IMG/VR virus record: IMGVR_UViG_3300032223_002574
Coordinates: 1-44,637 of that record
Reading direction: 5' to 3' (one strand)
DNA length: 44,637 bases
From: a virus
The stretch's first letter is position 1. Each line of letters starts with the position of its first letter. Below, one piece after another: positions 1-7,780 of this stretch. The notes below the pieces were generated by a model. That model was given only the letters and a program-made list of their open reading frames with translations. It was not told the origin of the DNA and made no database searches. The position numbers and the translations under genes were made by a program.

Positions 1-2869
1 CGTCAACTAATTCAACACGAGACCACCCTTTTCCCTTTTTTATTGATCTAACCATAGCTTGAAGTATAAAAGTTCCTTCTTCTAAAAATTCTTCAAGAGG
101 TGTTATTTGAGATTTTATACCTGAAGTAATGCCTTTTACATCAAATTTTGGTATACCTAAGTATTCATAATAGTTTTCAGACTCTTTACCAGTTCTGGGG
201 TTATCTTCAAATGCAAGTGCTCCAATTTCATTAAGAGTAGAAACTGCTCTTGAATTAATTCCCGATCCTTTTGTGCTTGTCACTTCTAAAACATAACTAT
301 AAGATTTAAACGGCTTGGCATTAATAATTTTTTTTCCTATGTTTTCAGAGATATACTTAATATTAGCAAGGCCAAATCTGATACTATTACCTTGAATACT
401 AAAATCTAAATCAGATTCATTAATATGTGGTAATAAAACTTTTATTCCAAGTCTTTTAGCTTCCAATAAATATTCTGTTCTTGCATCTTTATCTTTTTCG
501 TTTTTGAGAAGAGCAAATACGAACTCAAGTGGATAGTAATGCTTAAGCCAAGCAGTCCAATAACTGAGCATAGAATAAGCAACAGCATGAGAACGATTAA
601 AGGAATAGCCAGCATGCGCCTCAAAGTCACGCCACAAATGTTCAGCATCTTCTTTAGAAATGTAACGATTTGCACCTTCAATGAATTTATCTTTAAATAC
701 ATCAAACTCCTTTGCATCTTTCTTTTTACCAATAATTTTTCTAACTTTATCAGCTTCAGACCAAGACATGCCACCTAAATGTACGCAAGCTTGCATAACT
801 TGTTCTTGATAAATAATAACACCATAAGTACGTTCAGTAAATTCTTGCATAAGGGGATGCACATAAGTTACCATTTTATCTCCACGCTTACGACTCATGT
901 ATTCAGCACCTACGGTATTCATGGCCCCTGGACGAACCAATGCGTTTGATGCAACAAGATCTTCAAATTTATCTACACCCATTTTTATCAAAAGATTTGT
1001 ATAAGGTGTTGCTTCTGCTTGAAAAACTCCTTTTGTAAAACCATTAGATAAATCATAAAATATTTTTTTATCGTCTAAAGGTAATTCATTTAAATTGATA
1101 TTTTTTTCATGCCTTGATTTAATAATATTAATTGTATCTTGGATAACTGATAGCGTTTTAAGCCCAAGAACGTCAAATTTAATTAGTCCAATATCTGCTG
1201 CTTGATCCATATCATAAGCAACAACTGGAACACGGCCAGAAACCTCTTCATCTTTATCACTTCTGGTTTCAATAGGAGCATATTTAGATATTGGTTCTTT
1301 AGCCACAACTACTCCTGCAGCATGTATTCCTACCGATCTTATTCGTCCACGCAAATCAGATGCAAACTTTAAAACTTCGGGATATTTTTGTTTAAACCAA
1401 TCTACATTTCGATTAGACTCAAACTCTTCAAAAGTTTCAACACCCTTAAGTGCTTTATTTATTTCACCCAAGGGTACATCAAATACTCTACCCGCATCCC
1501 GCACAACACCTTTGTCTTTAAAATATTGATATGTTGAAATTGATGCAACATTTTTAAATTTTTTACGAAGATAATCTTTTACTTCTCCACGACGGCGATC
1601 CATAAAGTCTGTATCAATGTCAGGAAAATCATTACGTTCAGGATTGATAAATCTAAAAAACAATAAATCAAATTTAATTGGATCTACTTCTGTAATACCT
1701 AAAAGATAACAGACTAAAGATCCTGCTGCAGATCCTCTTCCTGGCCCAACCATGATTTCATTTTCTTTTGCCCAACGTACCATGTCGCCAACAACAAGAA
1801 AATAACTACTAAACTCTTTGTCTTTGATGACATTAAGTTCTTCTTCCAATCTTTCTTTATATTGATCATTCTCTAATCCTTTTTCTTTAAGAGATTCATT
1901 ACACATTTCAATTAACTGTTTGTGTGCGTCTTTTTTTGGTTTAGGTAAAAGTTGTAAATTTTCATGAAACTCATATTCTTCTACCTTATTTGTAATCTCT
2001 TGTGTATTTTTATAAATTTCATCTGACCATTTAATTCCAAAATCAATTTTAATTTCATCAAAACTTTGAATATAAACATTAATATCTTGAAAAGAAATTG
2101 GCCGATCTGGATATAAATGATTAAATCTTTCAAAAATATCTTTAAATTTTTTGCCCGATTCGTAATTAGCGCCTTCTGCAAGATTAGGTTTTGTTGACAA
2201 AATTAACAAAACTTCTTCTAAAGCTTTTTGATCTTTAGTTGCATAATGACAATCGCCAGTTGCGACCATTTTAATACCTATTTTTTTAGATATTTCTATA
2301 AGACCTTCATTAATTTCTTTGTCGTTATGTGATTGCACTTCAAGATAAAAATCGTTTCCAAATCTATTTTGAAACCAATGTGCGTACTCAAATGCTTTAT
2401 CCATATCATTACGCTGAATAGCTTTTGCAATAAGACCATTCATGCAACCAGACAAGACAATAAGTCCATCTCCGTATTCATCAAGTATCTCTAAGTCAAT
2501 GCGGGGCTTGCGATAGTATCCTTCTGTCCATGCAATCTCAGATAACTTTTGTAAATTTTTTAAACCTTCAGTATTTTTTGCAAGCAAAATAATATGATTA
2601 AATACTTGTGTATTGTCATCACGCTTTTTAATATCACGCTTATCAAAACGATCTGTAGCAGATATATAAGCTTCTAATCCAAGTATTGGTTTCATCCCCA
2701 GCTTTTTAGCTGCGATCTGCATTTCTCTATGTGATGCAAGTGTTCCATGATCTGTTATTGCCATTGCTGTTTGCCCTGCATTTTTTGCAGCAGTCAATAG
2801 CTCTTCAGCAGAACACAAACCATCCATTAAAGAATAGTGCGAGTGCACATGTAAATGTGTGAAATTCAC
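1..2869 (-). CDS. dnaE: DNA polymerase III alpha subunit (DnaE-type), 3' end off the window
   Basis: Replicative DNA polymerase of the bacterial C family. About 956 residues are visible and the frame is open at base 1, so the C-terminus lies outside. It starts at a GTG with GGAG five to six bases upstream. The N-terminal PHP domain begins HLHVHSHYSLMDG (residues 5-17) and keeps its metal-binding histidines. The palm carries GPGRGSAAGS and the catalytic PDIDTDF near residues 412-418 (bases about 1607-1627). A later GYSFNRSHAVAYSM segment (near 620) is the usual DnaE signature. The last visible residues (QAMVRSIKKGKGW) look like the start of the OB-fold domain. I followed the frame through the PHP, palm, SFNRSHA and 3' regions and found no break. 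It is the last visible gene of the replication operon, 22 bases after the SSB gene. Known from other phages; here it probably replaces the host polymerase. Confidence 0.95.
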   Translation of the reverse strand, partial: MNFTHLHVHSHYSLMDGLCSAEELLTAAKNAGQTAMAITDHGTLASHREMQIAAKKLGMKPILGLEAYISATDRFDKRDIKKRDDNTQVFNHIILLAKNTEGLKNLQKLSEIAWTEGYYRKPRIDLEILDEYGDGLIVLSGCMNGLIAKAIQRNDMDKAFEYAHWFQNRFGNDFYLEVQSHNDKEINEGLIEISKKIGIKMVATGDCHYATKDQKALEEVLLILSTKPNLAEGANYESGKKFKDIFERFNHLYPDRPISFQDINVYIQSFDEIKIDFGIKWSDEIYKNTQEITNKVEEYEFHENLQLLPKPKKDAHKQLIEMCNESLKEKGLENDQYKERLEEELNVIKDKEFSSYFLVVGDMVRWAKENEIMVGPGRGSAAGSLVCYLLGITEVDPIKFDLLFFRFINPERNDFPDIDTDFMDRRRGEVKDYLRKKFKNVASISTYQYFKDKGVVRDAGRVFDVPLGEINKALKGVETFEEFESNRNVDWFKQKYPEVLKFASDLRGRIRSVGIHAAGVVVAKEPISKYAPIETRSDKDEEVSGRVPVVAYDMDQAADIGLIKFDVLGLKTLSVIQDTINIIKSRHEKNINLNELPLDDKKIFYDLSNGFTKGVFQAEATPYTNLLIKMGVDKFEDLVASNALVRPGAMNTVGAEYMSRKRGDKMVTYVHPLMQEFTERTYGVIIYQEQVMQACVHLGGMSWSEADKVRKIIGKKKDAKEFDVFKDKFIEGANRYISKEDAEHLWRDFEAHAGYSFNRSHAVAYSMLSYWTAWLKHYYPLEFVFALLKNEKDKDARTEYLLEAKRLGIKVLLPHINESDLDFSIQGNSIRFGLANIKYISENIGKKIINAKPFKSYSYVLEVTSTKGSGINSRAVSTLNEIGALAFEDNPRTGKESENYYEYLGIPKFDVKGITSGIKSQITPLEEFLEEGTFILQAMVRSIKKGKGWSRVELVD

Positions 2870-2891
2870 CAATACTCCGATTTAGATTAAA

Positions 2892-3563
2892 TTACCACTC
2901 AACAGATGCTGAAGTGGATGATTCTGCAGATGAATCTGAAGTGACTCCCATATAGAAACCTTCTTGTTCTGCATAAACAACATTTCTTACTGCTGTTTTT
3001 TCAAGATCAAACAATTCCAAACTTTCAAAATCAATTGGTTTAACCTCTGCAGTTGGCAAAGGAATGATTGAATAATTTGTATCAGTTTTTTCGCCTGTGC
3101 GCTTTAGCTTCCAAGTAAGATTTGAAATACTTCCTGTTTCTACAGCATATTGGCTAATTTCTGGTGTTGCAGATTTTGCTCCAGTACCCTGTGAAAAAAT
3201 TGCTACGTATGGAGCTTCTGTACCATCATCAACTAAAACATTTATGTAAAAACGTGGACGGCCTTTCCAGCCAGCTTTAGGGTCACGACGGTGCTGCTCA
3301 CAACCAAAACATTGACCTAAATCTTCAATTGTACATAATGCCTTGCGACGATAATCTTTTGGGTTTGTGTGTTCAATAGCTATAAAACCACAACCTGCTT
3401 TATCATTATAATTTGTTGAATCTGGATCAATTTCCTGTAAGAAACGAATCTTAACTGATTGTCCATCTTTTACTTGAAGCCATCTGCCTTTTGTGCCAGA
3501 ATCGCTTGATGTTGGTCTATCCATTGCCTTATTCATGGCAGCTAAACCTTTTACTATTCCCAT
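2892..3563 (-). CDS. Single-stranded DNA-binding protein, T4 gp32-like
   Basis: 223 residues. Likely coats single-stranded DNA at the phage fork and works with the adjacent polymerase, primase and helicase. A putative zinc site is formed by H65, C77, C85 and C88 (CFGC), with H91 nearby. This spacing closely matches the His-Cys-Cys-Cys site of T4 gp32 (H64, C77, C87, C90). A basic patch (KDYRRK) precedes the cysteines. The C-terminus is serine- and acid-rich (SDSSAESSTSASVEW), as expected for an SSB tail that recruits partners. A good AAGGAG (3572-3577) sits eight bases before the ATG, and the gene has its own extended -10 promoter. Family assignment is by motif only; the overall sequence is divergent. 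Confidence 0.75.
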   Translation of the reverse strand: MGIVKGLAAMNKAMDRPTSSDSGTKGRWLQVKDGQSVKIRFLQEIDPDSTNYNDKAGCGFIAIEHTNPKDYRRKALCTIEDLGQCFGCEQHRRDPKAGWKGRPRFYINVLVDDGTEAPYVAIFSQGTGAKSATPEISQYAVETGSISNLTWKLKRTGEKTDTNYSIIPLPTAEVKPIDFESLELFDLEKTAVRNVVYAEQEGFYMGVTSDSSAESSTSASVEW

Positions 3564-3609
3564 ATATATATCTCCTTGTGTAGTGGGCTATACGATGCCC
3601 TGTATTACT

Positions 3610-3618
3610 ATTATATCA
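3610..3618 (-). promoter_or_regulatory. Extended -10 promoter (TGATATAAT) for the SSB gene
   Basis: The minus strand reads TGATATAAT, a perfect -10 with the TG extension. It overlaps the TGA stop codon of the primase gene. No good -35 is visible. The predicted leader of about 40 bases contains a GC pair-up, GGGC (3597-3600 read on the minus strand) with GCCC (3585-3588), ahead of the AAGGAG ribosome site. Confidence 0.5.
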
Positions 3619-4581
3619 CCAATTTAAATACTCAAAATTGCTTACTGCATTTTTAATACATTGTTTAATTTCTTCATCTTTAAGATCACCCACATCTTTT
3701 GCATTATTTGGATATACAATATCCATATCATATGATGCCCAAGACACTGATTTTCCCTTTAATCTAGTAGCTATTTCTTTTCCTAATTTTCTGCCTGCTT
3801 CATCAGCATCAGTAGCAATAATTATAGAAGAAGAATATTTATTTAAGTTTATTAAGTTTTCCTTAGATAAACTACCACCTAGCGAAGCTACCACATTAGG
3901 ATACCCCGCTTGATGAATTCTAATTGCGTCAAAAGACGATTCACAAACTATAATTGTGTCACTAAGTTTTCTTGCTCTATGCAAATTAAACATAGTTAAA
4001 CTACGTGGTAAATTTGTACTATTTTTAAAATATTTTCCTTCTATAGATCTTCCCACTAATCCGACTGGAATACCCGTGGGACTATGGACTGGAACCGTAA
4101 CCATGTCTTGATTTTCAGAATATCCCAATCTAAAATAATCAATAGATTCAAGGCTTATGCCTCTAGACAAAAAATATTGTTTTGCTCTTTCTGAATTTTT
4201 TAAATCTTTAAATAATTTATCCAATGTTTCTTGAGAAAATTCTTCAAAGTCTGGTTTATCTTCCATTAATGCTTCCAGATCATCATCAAACGTTTCATAT
4301 TGTTCTTTTTTAAGATTAGCCATTAATCGCATAGCTTGAAAATCATTCATGTGCCCTGTTTGTTTTATAAGGTCTATTAATTTACCTTTTGCTCCGCATG
4401 ATGGGTTATAACAAACATAAAGGCCTTTTTCATAACTTACTGCAAATGAAGGGGTTTTTTTATTATCATGAAAAGGGCATAGACACAAAAAGTCAGTAGA
4501 TGTTTCAGAAGAAATATGAACACCTACATTATTTAAAATTTCTTTGATTTGTTTTTGATTATATCGTTCAACTAACAACAT
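3616..4581 (-). CDS. DNA primase, DnaG-like (CHC2 zinc finger and Toprim)
   Basis: 321 residues; makes RNA primers at the fork. The N-terminal zinc finger has C35-P-F-H38 followed by C57-x4-C62 (CYNPSC). The Toprim catalytic core shows E214 in VCESSFDAI and D258/D260 in IIIATDADEAGRK, the metal-binding acidic residues. It is shorter than cellular DnaG (about 600 residues) and lacks a recognisable C-terminal helicase-binding domain, as is common for phage primases. It lies between the helicase and SSB genes. The ATG is preceded by GGAG only two bases away, and a -10 ends six bases before the ATG, so translation may be close to leaderless. Confidence 0.93.
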   Translation of the reverse strand: MLLVERYNQKQIKEILNNVGVHISSETSTDFLCLCPFHDNKKTPSFAVSYEKGLYVCYNPSCGAKGKLIDLIKQTGHMNDFQAMRLMANLKKEQYETFDDDLEALMEDKPDFEEFSQETLDKLFKDLKNSERAKQYFLSRGISLESIDYFRLGYSENQDMVTVPVHSPTGIPVGLVGRSIEGKYFKNSTNLPRSLTMFNLHRARKLSDTIIVCESSFDAIRIHQAGYPNVVASLGGSLSKENLINLNKYSSSIIIATDADEAGRKLGKEIATRLKGKSVSWASYDMDIVYPNNAKDVGDLKDEEIKQCIKNAVSNFEYLNW

Positions 4582-4587
4582 TACTCC

Positions 4588-4596
4588 ATCATATCA
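4588..4596 (-). promoter_or_regulatory. Extended -10 promoter (TGATATGAT) for the primase gene
   Basis: TG-A-TATGAT on the minus strand, ending six bases before the primase ATG. A transcript from here would begin at or next to the start codon. The 32-base gap holds no other signal. Confidence 0.4.
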
Positions 4597-4613
4597 GTTT
4601 TTATATTTGTTGT

Positions 4614-4892
4614 CTATCTTTTGTAAAATTGTTGACCCGAAAATCCTTCAATATTTAACGCTTTCTTTTTTCCCACATATACACCAAATATTTCTAAATT
4701 AAAACTATAATTATCTTTTTTTTCATTATACTTAATAGAAAATTGAGGTTCTAAATCTAATACTGGAACATAGCCCCTAGAACGCATGTCTTGTATAAGA
4801 AGTCGTTCATGCATTTCTCTTATTCTTTTAATTGAAGCATCATCTTTAATAACACCGCCAATTAAAAACGTATGTATTTGTTTTTTTAGCAT
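4614..4892 (-). CDS. Hypothetical protein in the replication operon
   Basis: 92 residues, no family recognised. The N-terminal half is helical and charged (ASIKRIREMHERLLIQDMRSRG). The C-terminal half looks like beta strands (FSIKYNEKKDNYSFNLEIFG, then VYVGKKKALNIEGF). There are no cysteine clusters, signal peptide or membrane segments. It sits between helicase and primase, so a replication accessory role is possible from context only. No Shine-Dalgarno sequence precedes the ATG. A sigma70-like promoter lies in the gap just upstream. Confidence 0.65.
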   Translation of the reverse strand: MLKKQIHTFLIGGVIKDDASIKRIREMHERLLIQDMRSRGYVPVLDLEPQFSIKYNEKKDNYSFNLEIFGVYVGKKKALNIEGFSGQQFYKR

Positions 4893-4908
4893 AATATCAC
4901 TAAGATTA

Positions 4909-4936
4909 ATTATACTAAACTAATGCTATTCCTCAA
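4909..4936 (-). promoter_or_regulatory. Sigma70-like promoter before the 4892 gene
   Basis: Minus strand: -35 TTGAGG (4931-4936), 16-base spacer, perfect -10 TATAAT (4909-4914). Predicted leader is about ten bases and has no ribosome site. Confidence 0.5.
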
Positions 4937-4937
4937 A

Positions 4938-6167
4938 TTATTGCTGTATGTCCATTTCATATATCTCTTTAACGACACCACGATTTAAATCCCAATCTAA
5001 ATAAAAATCAAAATTAGTTCCGTGACGATTTTTACGACTTACAATTTCCATAATATTTGTATCAGATTGCTTATGAACTGCAATTGCTAAATCAGCATCA
5101 TACTCAATTGCTTTTGACCAAGCTACTTGTGACATCATCGGAGGACTATCTTGATCTGATATATCATCCATTGTTGCAGCAGTAATGTCAATTACAGGAA
5201 TTGCATTGCGAACTGCAAGAAGTTTAAAATCACGAGAAATATTTCTATTACGTTCTACTTCAGATTTAGCACCTGATGAATCATTAAATAGTTGATGATA
5301 ATCAAGAATAACTAAGTCTGGTTTATATTGATCAATTTTAGCCTGAACCGTGTTAGGGGTTACCTGTCCTTGTCCTTCATTTGATATAAGTATAAAACTA
5401 TTTTTATCCGTAAACTTATTTTCTGCCCACGAATGAAAATCATCTGTATTAACCATACCTCTTGAAAAATCTGAAGCCTTAAATAGCCCCGATCCCATCA
5501 TTGTATAAATTCGATCACGCATATTTTCTGGTGACATTTCAAGAGATATAATCATAGGCCTAAAACCTTGTTCCCAAGCTTTACAGGCTAGATAAGAGGA
5601 CATCCAAGTCTTACCCCTACCAGCCCAGCCAATCATTACTATAAGGTGACCTGGAGCCATTCCTGTAGGGTAGGCAAGGTCAATAGCCTTAAACCCTGTC
5701 ATGATTCCTGGACTACCGCCCATTGCAAGAGAGCGTTGACGAATTGATTCAAAATGTTTTTCTGCAGATTCATAATCAGTTAAATCTACATCTCTAACCG
5801 CCCCAGTAAGTCTAGACAAAGCATTTAATTCAGTTTGCATTTCTAGCAAAACTCTTGTTGCGGAATTATTTTTTAAGCTTGCTCCATTACGTAATAAAAG
5901 ATCTTTAACCCTAGTAGTAAGAAATTCATTTTTAAGATTATCTAGATAATAACCTGTTTCTCCTTTTACTGACTCGGGTTCAAAATCTTTAAATTTTTCT
6001 TGAATAACAGATACATCGGGAACTGCTCTAAACTTTAAATAATAAGATTTAAGGCCTTCCCACACATCACGGTGGGACATAAATATATCATCAACATTAT
6101 CAGATAAAACTGTAGCAATATCTTTATTCTTACAAATTGCAGAAAGTAATGCAGCCTCAGTGTTCAT
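4938..6167 (-). CDS. Replicative DNA helicase, DnaB-like
   Basis: 409 residues. Hexameric RecA-fold helicase that would unwind the fork and team with the primase two genes downstream. Residues 1-120 form a helical N-terminal domain (MNTEAALLSAICKNKDIATV resembles the DnaB start). Walker A is GWAGRGKT (180-187) with K186 and T187. The SLEMSPENMRDRI segment (208-220) is the typical DnaB motif after Walker A. Walker B is LVILDY (285-290, D289). The C-terminal SRKNRHGTNFDFYLDWD matches the end of the DnaB core. Its start overlaps the end of the 6489 gene by 11 bases, indicating translational coupling. It is slightly shorter than bacterial DnaB (about 450-470). Confidence 0.93.
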   Translation of the reverse strand: MNTEAALLSAICKNKDIATVLSDNVDDIFMSHRDVWEGLKSYYLKFRAVPDVSVIQEKFKDFEPESVKGETGYYLDNLKNEFLTTRVKDLLLRNGASLKNNSATRVLLEMQTELNALSRLTGAVRDVDLTDYESAEKHFESIRQRSLAMGGSPGIMTGFKAIDLAYPTGMAPGHLIVMIGWAGRGKTWMSSYLACKAWEQGFRPMIISLEMSPENMRDRIYTMMGSGLFKASDFSRGMVNTDDFHSWAENKFTDKNSFILISNEGQGQVTPNTVQAKIDQYKPDLVILDYHQLFNDSSGAKSEVERNRNISRDFKLLAVRNAIPVIDITAATMDDISDQDSPPMMSQVAWSKAIEYDADLAIAVHKQSDTNIMEIVSRKNRHGTNFDFYLDWDLNRGVVKEIYEMDIQQ

Positions 6168-6489
6168 CTAATTCCATTTCTACTAACAATCTTGTTTGAT
6201 TTCTTAATGTTTTTCTATGCTCAACATCTTCTTTAGATTTTATCATTATTTCGTTTAGTCTGTCAAAATTATATAAAAACCAATTTAATGGATGGCCTGG
6301 CTTGCTACATTCAAAATAATATTCAATTAGCTGTTTAGATCTATCAAATCCAAAAGTATCAATAACATCTTGCATTGCCCATTTTTCTCTATACCGATTA
6401 ACTATTGGCTGCTTGTTATACTTTTTTTTATACAAGGTAATGTAAAGAGACACCAGCGAATAAGCTAGTTTTGCATCTTCTTTAGCCAC
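6157..6489 (-). CDS. Hypothetical protein overlapping the helicase start
   Basis: 110 residues, mainly helical and charged, no family recognised. It starts at a GTG that overlaps the previous stop codon by one base, with AAAGGAA about eight bases upstream. A central segment reads QDVIDTFGFDRSKQLIEYYF, and the end is rich in Lys/Arg/Glu. Its stop region overlaps the helicase start by 11 bases, so the two are probably made together. Because small proteins just ahead of phage DnaB genes are often helicase loaders, that role is conceivable, but nothing in the sequence proves it. Confidence 0.7.
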   Translation of the reverse strand: MAKEDAKLAYSLVSLYITLYKKKYNKQPIVNRYREKWAMQDVIDTFGFDRSKQLIEYYFECSKPGHPLNWFLYNFDRLNEIMIKSKEDVEHRKTLRNQTRLLVEMELDEH

Positions 6490-6698
6490 TATTTATTTCC
6501 TTTTAACTCTTTTTCAATTTCCTGAACTTTTTCAACTAATTTATCTTCAACAAATTTATATATACGATTAGTTGCTGTATCTGTATTTTCGCCATCTCTT
6601 ACAAAATCTTCTATACCAATACCAACTTTAATACTTTCATAATTACCTAAATTACGAGTAAACTGTAATTCTACTTTAACGCTCGTTTGATTCGTCAT
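6489..6698 (-). CDS. Small hypothetical protein
   Basis: 69 residues when started at the ATG at 6698 (MTNQTSVKVELQFT). A longer reading from a TTG at 6734 is possible but would overlap the upstream gene by 59 bases. The ATG has AGGAAG/AGAAG sequence ahead of it and is the better start. The protein looks like a few beta strands followed by a helix (YKFVEDKLVEKVQEIEKEL). No family is recognised. It is translationally coupled to its neighbours by short overlaps on both sides. Confidence 0.65.
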   Translation of the reverse strand: MTNQTSVKVELQFTRNLGNYESIKVGIGIEDFVRDGENTDTATNRIYKFVEDKLVEKVQEIEKELKGNK

Positions 6699-6924
6699 CT
6701 TCTGTTGCTTCCTTTTTTGAAACTGGTAGGCCAAACCCTGGCTTAAACTTTTTTACATTTTTATCTGCTAGGTGCTGGTACAACATCATCATTCTATCTG
6801 AGATAGCAATTATAGCATCTAGATCTTCTTTTTGTAAAGCTAGTTCCATGGCGTGTTCAAGAATAACTAATGAAAGGTCTAAGGCATGCTTTGCATCTTT
6901 ATTTAATTTAGTATTTTCTACCAT
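6676..6924 (-). CDS. Small helical hypothetical protein
   Basis: 82 residues from the ATG at 6924 (MVENTKLNKDAKHALDLSL). An upstream TTG at 6939 is also in frame, but GGAA lies at a usable distance only from the ATG. The protein is almost entirely helical (DLSLVILEHAMELALQKEDL, then IAISDRMMMLYQHLADK) and has an acidic tail (KKEATEDDESNER). No family is recognised. It overlaps the HTH gene upstream by seven bases and the next gene by 23 bases, so it belongs to the same operon. Confidence 0.65.
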   Translation of the reverse strand: MVENTKLNKDAKHALDLSLVILEHAMELALQKEDLDAIIAISDRMMMLYQHLADKNVKKFKPGFGLPVSKKEATEDDESNER

Positions 6925-7433
6925 TCTGGTTGTTTCCAAACTGGAACAAAAGTTCCATCGTTGTTTTTTGCATACAATACTGTTTCATTTTTTAACAAAG
7001 CTTCTAATTCCGCCTTACTTGGTATATTACTGGCTGTGACATTTCCGTCTTTTCTTGGTCTTCCTATATGTACTGTTTTAAAAAATTCTCTAATTTGTCT
7101 AATATTATTTTCAGAAAAAAAATATCTTCCTAGTTTTTCTTTATTATCTAATGCGTAAGCTTGTTGTGGTTTGGGAATATCCCCTGACCGTAAATGTCTT
7201 TTTATAGTATCTACGTGTCTATTAATTAATTTACCAACTTCTGAAATAGAGTAAGCGTGTTGTTTATTTTTTTGTACATCAGAATAGTTATATGCAACAC
7301 GCTTATTTTCTAAAAAATTCCACGCTACTATAGTATCATCTGTTCTATTTGTTTGTAAAGCTCTATGCAGAGCGTCATTTAAATAGAAATACAGAATTCG
7401 ACGTTCAGATCTTTTTCTATTTTTTCTAACCAT
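6918..7433 (-). CDS. Helix-turn-helix DNA-binding protein (MerR/excisionase-like)
   Basis: 171 residues. The central part (about 81-105) reads AYSISEVGKLINRHVDTIKR followed by HLRSGDIPKPQQ, the pattern of a winged HTH of the MerR/excisionase class: enter the helix, contact DNA, then a wing. A second helix (YFFSENNIRQIREFF) follows. The N-terminus is very basic (MVRKNRKRSERR). The role could be a regulator of early genes or an excisionase-like protein; no integrase is visible to support the latter. It lies at the head of the replication operon, overlapping the zinc-ribbon gene by 55 bases. Confidence 0.65.
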   Translation of the reverse strand: MVRKNRKRSERRILYFYLNDALHRALQTNRTDDTIVAWNFLENKRVAYNYSDVQKNKQHAYSISEVGKLINRHVDTIKRHLRSGDIPKPQQAYALDNKEKLGRYFFSENNIRQIREFFKTVHIGRPRKDGNVTASNIPSKAELEALLKNETVLYAKNNDGTFVPVWKQPEW

Positions 7434-7567
7434 CTTCCGAGTGCGCTTCCATCTTTTTTAATTATCCAACGCTTACCGCAGGCAATGCAGAAGAGCTCAA
7501 ATCTTAATTTTTGAGAAAAAACTCGATCTATAAAAACTCTGCCTCTGCATTTCCCGCAGCATAACAT
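7379..7567 (-). CDS. Small zinc-ribbon-like protein
   Basis: 62 residues. Two CxxC knuckles are visible: CGKC (residues 4-7) and CIAC (near 27-30), the layout of a rubredoxin-like zinc ribbon. The rest is charged and short. No specific family is recognised; such mini zinc ribbons in phages often bind nucleic acid or modify host transcription, which here is only a guess. The last 55 bases overlap the start of the HTH gene in another frame, which makes one of the two starts slightly uncertain. Confidence 0.55.
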   Translation of the reverse strand: MLCCGKCRGRVFIDRVFSQKLRFELFCIACGKRWIIKKDGSALGRWLEKIEKDLNVEFCISI

Positions 7568-7575
7568 TTATTTAA

Positions 7576-7767
7576 TTACTTCCCAGCCCCCACACCAAAA
7601 GATGAATCCTTTGGATTAAGTGCACGTAGAAGTGGTCCTGCGACTGCTGCAATAGCTGCGCTTCCTAGCGCCTTGGCATCTGTGTTTCCTGACAAGTACA
7701 TTGCAAGTACTGCTGAAATTGCTGTACGAGCATACGATGCTAGTGCTGATTGAATTTGCTTATTCAT
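7576..7767 (-). CDS. Putative holin (two-helix membrane protein)
   Basis: 63 residues from the ATG at 7767, chosen because AAAGGAG stands eight bases upstream; a longer in-frame start at 7806 would overlap the previous gene. Two small-residue-rich hydrophobic helices are visible: SYARTAISAVLAMYLSG (about 9-25) and ALGSAAIAAVAGPLLRAL (about 32-49). They are joined by a short charged turn (NTDAK), and a polar tail (NPKDSSFGVGAGK) follows. This fits small phage holins of the r1t-like type, which open the inner membrane at lysis. No endolysin gene is next to it, so the assignment stays tentative. Confidence 0.5.
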   Translation of the reverse strand: MNKQIQSALASYARTAISAVLAMYLSGNTDAKALGSAAIAAVAGPLLRALNPKDSSFGVGAGK

Positions 7768-7780
7768 ATTATTGTCTCCT

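Noticed and set aside
442-774. A 110-residue minus-strand open frame within the polymerase region
   Set aside because: It is in another frame inside the DnaE gene, where the DnaE frame contains the conserved GYSFNRSHAVAYS motif.
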